A program made the translations under genes and the position numbers. A stretch of 64,000 bases of DNA from an uncultured Oscillospiraceae bacterium (GTDB lineage Bacteria > Bacillota > Clostridia > Oscillospirales > Oscillospiraceae): assembly GCA_910579725.1 (NCBI GenBank), contig CAJTUD010000001.1, positions 1 through 64,000 of the forward strand, written 5' to 3'. Shown here piece after piece: positions 1 through 5,928 of this stretch (positions are counted from its first letter, which is position 1; the number at the start of each line of letters is the position of its first letter). The notes under the pieces are model-generated. The model saw only the letters and a list, made by a program, of their open reading frames with translations. It did not search any database and was not told where the DNA came from.

Positions 1-387
1 CTTGGAGCGGGCCTGCATACGGCCCTGCACGCCCTGGGTGTCCAGGGTGCCGCGGATGATGTGGTAACGCACGCCGGGCAGGTCCTTGACACGGCCGCCG
101 CGGATCATGACCACGGAGTGCTCCTGGAGGGAGTGGCCCACGCCGGGAATATAGGCGGTGACTTCGTAGCCGTTGGTCAGGCGCACACGGGCGATCTTAC
201 GCAGGGCGGAGTTGGGCTTCTTGGGGGTGGAGGTACGAACAGCGGTGCACACGCCGCGCTTCTGGGGAGAAGGCAGGTCGGTCTCCTTGTTCTTCAGGGT
301 GTTAAGGCCGTACTGCATAGCGGGGGCGGTGGACTTGTAGGTCGCCTGCTGCCGGCCCTTGCGAACCAGCTGGTTGAAAGTAGGCAT
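1..387 (-). CDS. rpsL: 30S ribosomal protein S12 (3' end cut by window edge)
   Basis: This gene encodes ribosomal protein S12, which sits at the decoding centre of the small subunit. Read from the ATG at 387 it gives 129 codons that are S12 throughout: it opens MPTFNQLVRKGRQ and carries the loop PKKPNSALRK (about residues 55-64, the streptomycin-resistance loop, with the wild-type lysines) and then the segment GVGHSLQEHSVVMIRGGRV. The window edge removes only the last few residues. A clear AAAGGAG ribosome site lies 6 nt before the ATG. It follows the L7Ae-like gene on the same strand after a 110-bp gap, the usual order at the head of the str operon (rpsG, fusA and tuf would be expected beyond the edge). 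The gap holds a small GGAGC/GCTCC hairpin and A/T runs, but no convincing terminator. Confidence 0.97.
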   Translation of the reverse strand, partial: MPTFNQLVRKGRQQATYKSTAPAMQYGLNTLKNKETDLPSPQKRGVCTAVRTSTPKKPNSALRKIARVRLTNGYEVTAYIPGVGHSLQEHSVVMIRGGRVKDLPGVRYHIIRGTLDTQGVQGRMQARSK

Positions 388-497
388 AGTTTTCTCCTTT
401 CTTGAAAAATGGCGGAGCTGGCGCTCCAATTTATTTTTTGCAGAATATTTAAAAAATATCCTGAAAAAACCAATCCAACGGGAATTTATTTGCTTCC

Positions 498-740
498 TTA
501 TTTCAATAAGGTGACTACCGCGGATCCCACCTGAATCCCGGCGGCCTGTCCCAGCTCCCGCATGGAATACTGGTCAACTACCGGCACGCCGTTTTCCAGA
601 CAGAACAGGCGGAGGGGATCCGTCAGCGCGGCGTCGGCGTCCCCGGCCAGGTAAACCCTTTCGGCCAGGCCGTCCCGAATCGCCCGGCGGGACTGTTTCG
701 CGCCGGAGACTTTGTTTCCGGATTGCAGTTCCTTTAACAA
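498..740 (-). CDS. L7Ae/YbxF-like ribosomal protein
   Basis: An 80-residue protein of the L7Ae/L30e/YbxF family, small RNA-binding proteins that recognise kink-turns and associate with the ribosome. The segment SGAKQSRRAIRDGLAERVYLAGDADAAL is cited here by its ends only; it is the typical front of the fold (basic helix, then a strand ending in A-x-D-A), and the C-terminus VGSAVVTLL also fits. I start it at the TTG at 740 because AGGGGAGG lies 7 nt upstream, whereas longer in-frame readings run through the promoter at 798-826 and lose family resemblance. In Bacillus this gene lies between rpoC and rpsL. Here rpsL follows as expected, but the gene upstream is a hydrogenase, so rpoBC must be elsewhere. 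Family assignment is firm; the exact cellular role is not. Confidence 0.85.
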   Translation of the reverse strand: MLKELQSGNKVSGAKQSRRAIRDGLAERVYLAGDADAALTDPLRLFCLENGVPVVDQYSMRELGQAAGIQVGSAVVTLLK

Positions 741-797
741 ACAAACGCCTCCCCTTGGCGCGTCAAAATTCGCGGATGGGTTTCCACGCAGTTTTTT

Positions 798-826
798 ATT
801 ATAGCATATGGGTTGGACAGCGTCAA
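798..826 (-). promoter_or_regulatory. Sigma-A promoter for the L7Ae-rpsL operon
   Basis: On the minus strand TTGACG (821-826) and TATAAT (798-803) are separated by exactly 17 nt. Transcription would start near 791, about 50 nt before the TTG start of the L7Ae-like gene. Confidence 0.85.
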
Positions 827-1002
827 GCGCATTTTTGCTAAATCCTTCCGGCAAAAGCGGGGAATTCCCGGTAAAATTGCAGCTTTTCACCGGCGGCAAA
901 AGCGTGCCGACTTCCCGCGCGGCTTTACCCCGCACACAGCTTTCCATTTGGATTTGCCGCTTTGGCGGCGAAAAATTGGAAAGGGCTCTTTTGACAATCT
1001 GA

Positions 1003-1032
1003 GGACCCCGGAAGCGGGTGCCTCCGGGGTCC
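1003..1032 (-). terminator. Hairpin after the hydrogenase, possible terminator
   Basis: A perfect 10-bp stem (GGACCCCGGA and its complement) with a 10-nt loop starts 35 bp past the hydrogenase stop. The sequence after it on the minus strand is only weakly T-rich (TCAGATTGTC), so termination may be inefficient or Rho-dependent. Confidence 0.5.
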
Positions 1033-1066
1033 GATTATTTTCAGGAATATTTCTCCCGGCCGTCCC

Positions 1067-2572
1067 TCAATCCAGCTCCCGACCTGCGCTGCGATAGGGG
1101 CTGTTCAGGGGGCTGACCTGATCCGCCTCGTTCTGGTACCGCCCCACCACGGTGGCAGCCAGCTCCACCGGCAGCAGGGTCCCCGCACCGGCCACACAGC
1201 CGCCGGGACATGCCATTCCTTCCAGCAGATAGCCGTTATACTTGCCGGCCCGGGCCAGGGTCATCATCTTCCGGCACTCCCGCAGCCCTTCGGCCCGGGC
1301 GGTCTTGACCTCCAGGTTGGGATCGGTCTTGTGGATCACGTCCGCTACCGCGCCAGCCACGCCGCCGGATACCGCAAACCCCCGGCCGGCCGCCGTACCC
1401 TCCCGCATGGACTCGCCCTCAGGAATGGAGGCGAAATCCACGCCCCGGGCTTCAAACATCCCCTGGAGCTCCTCGAAGGTCAGGACAAAGTCCACGTCGG
1501 AGCGGATATTGGAGCGGATGGCCTCCAGCTTTTTGGCGGCGCAGGGCCCGACAAAGACCACCTTGCAGTCCGGATCCTGCTTCTTTACCAGACGGGCAGT
1601 AAAGACCATGGGAGTCAGCGTCATGGAAACGTTCTCAAACTGGGCGGGGAACAGTTTTTCCACCATGGCATGCCAGGCAGGACAGCAGGACGTCGCCATG
1701 AAGTCCTGCTCCGCAGGCACCCGCATCAAGAAGTCCTCCGCTTCCTCAATGGTGCACATATCCGCACCCACGGCAACCTCCACCACCCGGTCAAAGCCCA
1801 GCAGCTTCATGGCGGCTGTGAATTTCTCCGGAGTGGAATCCTTGCCGAACTGGCCAATGAACGCCGGGGCCACAATGGCCACCACTTTGTTTTTCTCCAT
1901 AATGGAGCGCACCACCTGGAAAATCTGCCCCTTATCCACAATGGCCCCGAAGGGACAGCTGACCAGACACTGGCCGCAGGCCACGCACTTGTCCTGATTG
2001 ATGACAGCCTTACCGCTGTCGTCGGAGACAATGGCGTCCATGCCGCAGGCGGCGGCGCAGGGACGCTCCATATAAATAATCGCGTTATAAGGGCATGCCT
2101 TGGCGCACTTACCGCACTTGATACACTTGTCCGGGTCAATCTGGCTCTTGCCGTTGACGAAGGAAATGGCTCCCTTGGGACACACCTTCTGGCAGGAGGC
2201 AGCCAGACAGTTCTGGCAGAATTGCGTCACCTTGTACTGCTTGGTGGGACAGGCGTGGCAGGCATAGGGAATAATGTTGATGAGAGGAGGCTCATAGTAG
2301 GACTCGGCAATGGCCGCCTGATCCATGCCCTCGGTCATCAGGGTCCGGGACTGGATGGACCGGATGGACAGTCCCATGGCCAGGCGCACACGCTCGCCGG
2401 CGATGGCCCGTTCCAGAAAAATGGACTCCCGATGCAGCGCCTTGTCTCCAGGGACAATGATATAGGGCAGATCCTCCGCCTTGGTATAGTCGCCGCCTTC
2501 ATAGGCCATCCGGGCCACTTCGGTGAAGACCTTCTTACGAATATCCGTAATCAAAGATGGAATGCCTCGCAT
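1067..2572 (-). CDS. Monomeric [FeFe] hydrogenase, group-B-like
   Basis: A 501-residue cytoplasmic iron-only hydrogenase that interconverts protons, electrons and H2. The N-terminal half is rich in iron-sulfur motifs: CHAC...CQNC...CQKVCP (about 105-132), then two ferredoxin-type 4Fe-4S units, CIKCGKCAKACP (150-161) and CVACGQCLVSCP (196-207). The H-cluster domain shows all three signatures: TSCCPAW (294-300), GPCAAKK (342-348) and EGMACPGGCVAGAG (451-464). The second signature reads GPC rather than the MPC of well-studied group A enzymes, which with the domain layout points to the group B family. The ATG at 2572 was chosen because GGGAGG lies 6 nt upstream; a longer reading runs into the promoter. 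It appears to be a single-gene unit. No maturase genes (hydE, hydF, hydG) are in the window. The redox partner cannot be read from sequence but is probably ferredoxin. Confidence 0.93.
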   Translation of the reverse strand: MRGIPSLITDIRKKVFTEVARMAYEGGDYTKAEDLPYIIVPGDKALHRESIFLERAIAGERVRLAMGLSIRSIQSRTLMTEGMDQAAIAESYYEPPLINIIPYACHACPTKQYKVTQFCQNCLAASCQKVCPKGAISFVNGKSQIDPDKCIKCGKCAKACPYNAIIYMERPCAAACGMDAIVSDDSGKAVINQDKCVACGQCLVSCPFGAIVDKGQIFQVVRSIMEKNKVVAIVAPAFIGQFGKDSTPEKFTAAMKLLGFDRVVEVAVGADMCTIEEAEDFLMRVPAEQDFMATSCCPAWHAMVEKLFPAQFENVSMTLTPMVFTARLVKKQDPDCKVVFVGPCAAKKLEAIRSNIRSDVDFVLTFEELQGMFEARGVDFASIPEGESMREGTAAGRGFAVSGGVAGAVADVIHKTDPNLEVKTARAEGLRECRKMMTLARAGKYNGYLLEGMACPGGCVAGAGTLLPVELAATVVGRYQNEADQVSPLNSPYRSAGRELD

Positions 2573-2626
2573 GGTATACCTCCCTGTCATACAGTTGATT
2601 TTCCGCAGCTTGCGTCTAATACCAAA

Positions 2627-2655
2627 AGAGTAGCATATCCTCCGAAAAATGTCAA
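2627..2655 (-). promoter_or_regulatory. Promoter of the [FeFe] hydrogenase gene
   Basis: On the minus strand TTGACA (2650-2655) is followed after 17 nt by TACTCT (2627-2632), placing the start of transcription about 45 nt before the ATG at 2572. Confidence 0.7.
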
Positions 2656-2715
2656 TTGTCAGGCAGACCCCGGACAGCAAAAACCGGAGGCCCATTCAGG
2701 CACTCCGGCACAGAG

Positions 2716-3198
2716 CTATTTGTGGTATTTCCCACCCTCATTGATCTGGAATCCCCGGTAAATCTGCTCCAGCAGCATCACCCGGGCCAGATGGTGGGGA
2801 AAGGTCATAGGGGACATACTCAAACGCACCCAGGCCTCCTTTTTCAGTCCCTCATCCAGGCCAAAGGAGCCGCCGACAAGGAACACCAGACACTTCTCTC
2901 CTCCGGCGGCGGCATCGTCCAGCAGCCGGGCCATCCCCTCGCTGGAACGCAGCTCCCCCTCGATACACATCGCCGCCACAGCAGACGAGGGCGGCAGCTT
3001 GGCCCGGATGGCCTCCGCCTCCTTCGCCAAAGCCCGCCGGATCCCGGCAGGGACGGGGTTTTCCGGTAAACGCTGCTCCGGCAGCTCCACGATCTCCAGC
3101 TTGCAATAGCGGCTCAAACGTTTGATATACTCCGCCGCAGCGCCGGCATAGAACCTCTCCTTCATTCTGCCCACGCAGATCACCATTACCCGACGCAT
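2716..3198 (-). CDS. rlmH: 23S rRNA pseudouridine-1915 N3-methyltransferase RlmH
   Basis: RlmH methylates pseudouridine 1915 in helix 69 of 23S rRNA using S-adenosylmethionine. The 160-residue length matches the family. The SPOUT-type C-terminus is intact: the VFLVGGSFGLD glycine loop (about residues 106-116), then SPMTFPHHLARVMLLEQIYR and the terminal GGKYHK that shapes the active site. The ATG at 3198 has GGAGG 7 nt upstream, inside the end of walJ, so the two genes overlap by 13 bp and are probably translationally coupled. A second in-frame ATG at 3186 overlaps the walJ stop as TAATG and is a weaker alternative. The walJ-rlmH pairing is also known in Bacillus, where the two lie close together downstream of walRK. 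No clear terminator separates this gene from the hydrogenase promoter. Confidence 0.95.
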   Translation of the reverse strand: MRRVMVICVGRMKERFYAGAAAEYIKRLSRYCKLEIVELPEQRLPENPVPAGIRRALAKEAEAIRAKLPPSSAVAAMCIEGELRSSEGMARLLDDAAAGGEKCLVFLVGGSFGLDEGLKKEAWVRLSMSPMTFPHHLARVMLLEQIYRGFQINEGGKYHK

Positions 3199-3983
3199 TT
3201 CATACCCTCCAGGCGGTACATCTCGCTCATCACATCCTTGGGCGCGGCAGCCAAGCAGACAGCAACCCCTGCCTCAGCCAGCGCAGCCTCCACTGTCTCC
3301 AGCGCCCGCCGGGGCGTGTTGTTTTCGTCGCTGAGATGAGCCAACAGAATGGTCCGCGTACCGGCCTGGGCGCTTTTCACTGCGTACTGGGCGGCGGCAG
3401 CGTTGCTCAGATGCCCCCAATCGCCCAGAATCCGCTGCTTCAGGGAGTAGGGGTAAGGACCGGAACGGAGCATCTCCACGTCGTGGTTGCTCTCCAGCAC
3501 CAGCAGCTCCGCCCCCAGCAGCCGTTCCCCAGCCTCCTCCAGAATGACTCCGGTATCGGTAAGATATCCCACCCGGCCCTCCGGAGTTGTGAAATGCCAT
3601 GCGGCGCTCTCCCGGCAGTCATGGCTGGTGGGCAGAATTTCCACCTCCACCGGACCGAAGGACGCGGCTTGCCCCATCTCCACAGGCCGCAGCAAGGGCT
3701 CCACTCCCGCCAGACGGTAAGCAAGCTGCCGGGAGACGGCAGGAGCACAGAAAATAGGTGTGCGGTATTTTTTGATGTAGGTGGCCAGACCGGAAATATG
3801 GTCCCCATGCTCGTGGGTGATAAGAATTCCGGACAAGGACTCCGGCGTCAGGCCCAGCTCTCCCAGGGACCGGCAGATCCTCCGGCAGGAGATGCCCATG
3901 TCAATGAGCAGATGAATTTCTCCGCAGGAAAGCAAAGCCGCATTGCCGGACGAGCCGCTGGCAAGGGTGCGGAAGGTGGTCAT
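3186..3983 (-). CDS. walJ: WalJ/YycJ-type metallo-beta-lactamase-fold hydrolase
   Basis: A 265-residue metal-dependent hydrolase of the YycJ/WalJ branch of the metallo-beta-lactamase fold, linked in Bacillus to cell-wall and DNA-replication homeostasis and thought to act as a nuclease. The metal-binding motif THEHGDH is at residues 56-62, preceded by LIDMGIS, and later ligands are visible in PTSHDC and LLAHLSDENN. It opens MTTFRTLASGSSGN, the family's usual start. The two-component genes walR and walK, neighbours of walJ in Bacillus, are not present, so only the walJ-rlmH pair has been kept. Function beyond the fold is inferred from family knowledge. Confidence 0.88.
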   Translation of the reverse strand: MTTFRTLASGSSGNAALLSCGEIHLLIDMGISCRRICRSLGELGLTPESLSGILITHEHGDHISGLATYIKKYRTPIFCAPAVSRQLAYRLAGVEPLLRPVEMGQAASFGPVEVEILPTSHDCRESAAWHFTTPEGRVGYLTDTGVILEEAGERLLGAELLVLESNHDVEMLRSGPYPYSLKQRILGDWGHLSNAAAAQYAVKSAQAGTRTILLAHLSDENNTPRRALETVEAALAEAGVAVCLAAAPKDVMSEMYRLEGMKCVG

Positions 3984-3999
3984 AGGTACCTCTTTTTAA

Positions 4000-4022
4000 A
4001 TTGCGGCCCTGCGGGCCGCAAT
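4000..4022. repeat. GC-rich hairpin upstream of walJ
   Basis: A perfect 10-bp inverted repeat (ATTGCGGCCC, 3-nt loop, GGGCCGCAAT) lies 17 bp before the walJ start. Together with the hairpins at 4084-4104 and 4132-4162 it fills most of the 185-bp murA-walJ gap. It could fold in the walJ leader or act as a second terminator for murA. Confidence 0.5.
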
Positions 4023-4131
4023 CGCATTTTCTTTTAGTCAGGTGCGCGGCCTGCCGGCGCACTGCTTCTCCCCATGGGTTCCGCTGCCGCCCCTCAGGCG
4101 GCAGAAAGGAAGCGGTTATGGCACAACGAAA

Positions 4132-4162
4132 CCATCCTCGAAAACAAAATTTTCGAGGATGG
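4132..4162 (-). terminator. Intrinsic terminator of murA
   Basis: A perfect 13-bp stem (4132-4144 and 4150-4162) with a 5-nt loop sits 6 bp past the murA stop and is followed on the minus strand by TTTCGTTGTG. The stem is strong and the tail moderately T-rich. Confidence 0.75.
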
Positions 4163-4168
4163 CAAAAA

Positions 4169-5467
4169 TCACCCCACGCTGCTGATCAGCGGTTCCTCCT
4201 CCGGTATCTCCACGGCCTTGATTCTGCCGCCTACGCCCCGGATCTTGCCGATGGCATCCTCATAGCCCCGCTCAATATACTGCACATTGGTAATCTCGCT
4301 GATCCCGTGAGCCGCCAGAGCCGCCACCAGCATAGCCGCTCCCGCCCGCAGGTCGCAGGCCTCCAGCTGAGCTCCCGTCAGACGCTCCACGCCCTCGATG
4401 ATAGCCAGATTGCCGTCCACCTGAATCTGCGCTCCCATTCGCTTGAACTCATCGGTATAGCGGAACCTGGTGTTCCACACGCTGTCGGTGATGACGCTGG
4501 TCCCGTGGGCAAGACACAGCACCGCCGCAATCTGAGGCTGCATATCCGTGGGAAAACCGGGATAGGGCATGGTCTTGATGTTGGTGCGCACCAGAGGTCC
4601 GATACGGCTGACCAGCAGGCTGTCGTCCACCTCGTGGACCTCCACGCCCATTTCGCTCATCTTGGCGGAGATGCAGTCCATGTGCTTGGGAATGACGTTG
4701 CACAGCTTCACCTCGCCGCCGCAAGCCGCCACTGCGGCCATATAGGTGCCCGCCTCAATCTGGTCGGGAATAATGGAGTAGCTGCCTCCACGGAGACGGC
4801 TGACGCCCCGGACCTTGATGACATCGGTGCCCGCGCCCATAATGTTGGCCCCCATGGAGTTGAGAAAGTTGGCCAGATCCACGATGTGAGGCTCCTTGGC
4901 CGCGTTTTCAATGACAGTCATGCCGTCGGCCATGGCCGCGGCCAGCATGATGTTGATCGTGGCCCCTACGGAAACCTTGTCCAGAAAAATGCTGGCTCCT
5001 TTTACGCGGCCTCCGGCGGCTTCGGCCATAACAAAGCCGCTCTGGGTGTCCACATGGGCCCCCAAGGCGCGAAACCCCTTCAGATGCTGGTCAATGGGCC
5101 GGGTACTGCCGAAGTCGCACCCGCCGGGCAGCGCTACGTCCGCCGCGCCAAACCGGCCCAGCAGAGCACCCAGCATGTAATAGGAAGCCCGGCAGCGGCG
5201 GGCGGATTCATAGGGAACCCGGCCGTTGCGCAGATTGGAGCTGTCGATTTCCACGGTGTGCGGGTTTACATAACGCACCTTCGCGCCAAGGTCCTGCAAG
5301 ATGCCCAGCAGAAGCGTCACATCACTGATCTGGGGCATGTTTTCAATGCGGCAGGGGCCGCTGACCATCAGGGCCGCAGGGATAATGGCAACAGCAGCGT
5401 TTTTCGCGCCGCTGATATGGATCTCTCCAAACAAGGGACGACCGCCCTCGACAATATACTTGGTCAA
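4169..5467 (-). CDS. murA: UDP-N-acetylglucosamine 1-carboxyvinyltransferase (MurA)
   Basis: MurA transfers enolpyruvate from PEP to UDP-N-acetylglucosamine, the first committed step of peptidoglycan synthesis, in the cytoplasm. At 432 residues it is full length. Visible signatures are SGAKNAAV (19-26, with the essential Lys22) and LPGGCDFGSTRPID (113-126), whose Cys117 corresponds to the catalytic and fosfomycin-reactive cysteine, so the enzyme should be fosfomycin-sensitive. PDQIEAGTY and the C-terminal YIERGYEDAIGKIRGVGG also fit. The ATG at 5467 gives the standard MTKYIVEGG start. The gene is monocistronic, with a promoter at 5581-5608 and a terminator at 4132-4162. Clostridia often have two murA paralogues; whether this is MurA1 or MurAB cannot be decided here. 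Confidence 0.96.
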   Translation of the reverse strand: MTKYIVEGGRPLFGEIHISGAKNAAVAIIPAALMVSGPCRIENMPQISDVTLLLGILQDLGAKVRYVNPHTVEIDSSNLRNGRVPYESARRCRASYYMLGALLGRFGAADVALPGGCDFGSTRPIDQHLKGFRALGAHVDTQSGFVMAEAAGGRVKGASIFLDKVSVGATINIMLAAAMADGMTVIENAAKEPHIVDLANFLNSMGANIMGAGTDVIKVRGVSRLRGGSYSIIPDQIEAGTYMAAVAACGGEVKLCNVIPKHMDCISAKMSEMGVEVHEVDDSLLVSRIGPLVRTNIKTMPYPGFPTDMQPQIAAVLCLAHGTSVITDSVWNTRFRYTDEFKRMGAQIQVDGNLAIIEGVERLTGAQLEACDLRAGAAMLVAALAAHGISEITNVQYIERGYEDAIGKIRGVGGRIKAVEIPEEEPLISSVG

Positions 5468-5580
5468 AGAATTGCACCTCTTTGTTAATATATCGGCCTA
5501 TCAGGTACAGTTTACCCAGGCCACAGCACTTCATACCGGAAAACACAGTAATCAGTGGACATAATCGCAGATATTAAAAT

Positions 5581-5608
5581 AGTATATCAGATTTTTCCGC
5601 AAAAGCAA
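5581..5608 (-). promoter_or_regulatory. Promoter of murA
   Basis: On the minus strand TTGCTT (5603-5608) and TATACT (5581-5586) are separated by 16 nt. The predicted leader is about 105 nt long. Confidence 0.6.
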
Positions 5609-5822
5609 GAAGGAGGAAAGAAATTTATTCATAAATTTTTAATAATTCCCGGTGGGTTTTTGGAAAAATAAATGAAATTCCCCTGCCGGAACCCCGGCAG
5701 TACGAACACGCCGTCTTCCCTGACGCGGCGGCCGTCCCCCGGCGGAGGCGCTCTCCGCAGAGTAAGTGCGGCGCAGCCGCACGAAAATGTACACTGGAAA
5801 ACATACAGAACGGTTTTTCCTG

Positions 5823-5851
5823 TTGAAATCAGCGAAAATTTCCGCTATAAT
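5823..5851 (+). promoter_or_regulatory. Promoter of the XDH-like gene
   Basis: TTGAAA (5823-5828) and TATAAT (5846-5851) are separated by 17 nt. The leader is about 70 nt, and AAGGAG lies 8 nt before the ATG at 5929. Confidence 0.8.
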
Positions 5852-5928
5852 GAAATTTACTGTATCAACCGCTCTACCCGCTTCATTGTGGAGAGTATTG
5901 AGGAAAACCGCTGCAAGGAGAACCAAAC

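Larger units (their letters stand above)
741..1066. other. Intergenic region between hydrogenase and L7Ae gene
   Basis: This 326-bp stretch holds the promoter at 798-826 and a perfect 10-bp inverted repeat at 1003-1032 downstream of the hydrogenase. A longer imperfect palindrome at about 941-984 has CTTTCCA/TGGAAAG outer arms and a GCCGC-TTTG-GCGGC core. I see no convincing coding sequence; the short ORFs here have no family resemblance. Confidence 0.6.
5468..5928. other. Divergent intergenic region murA / XDH-like gene
   Basis: This 461-bp divergent region contains the murA promoter (5581-5608) and the promoter of the XDH-like gene (5823-5851). Between them is a GC-rich stretch (about 5690-5790) with a small GTGCGGC/GCCGCAC hairpin at 5766-5782. 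No regulator-binding repeat or riboswitch was recognised, and the ORFs crossing it look spurious. Confidence 0.6.
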
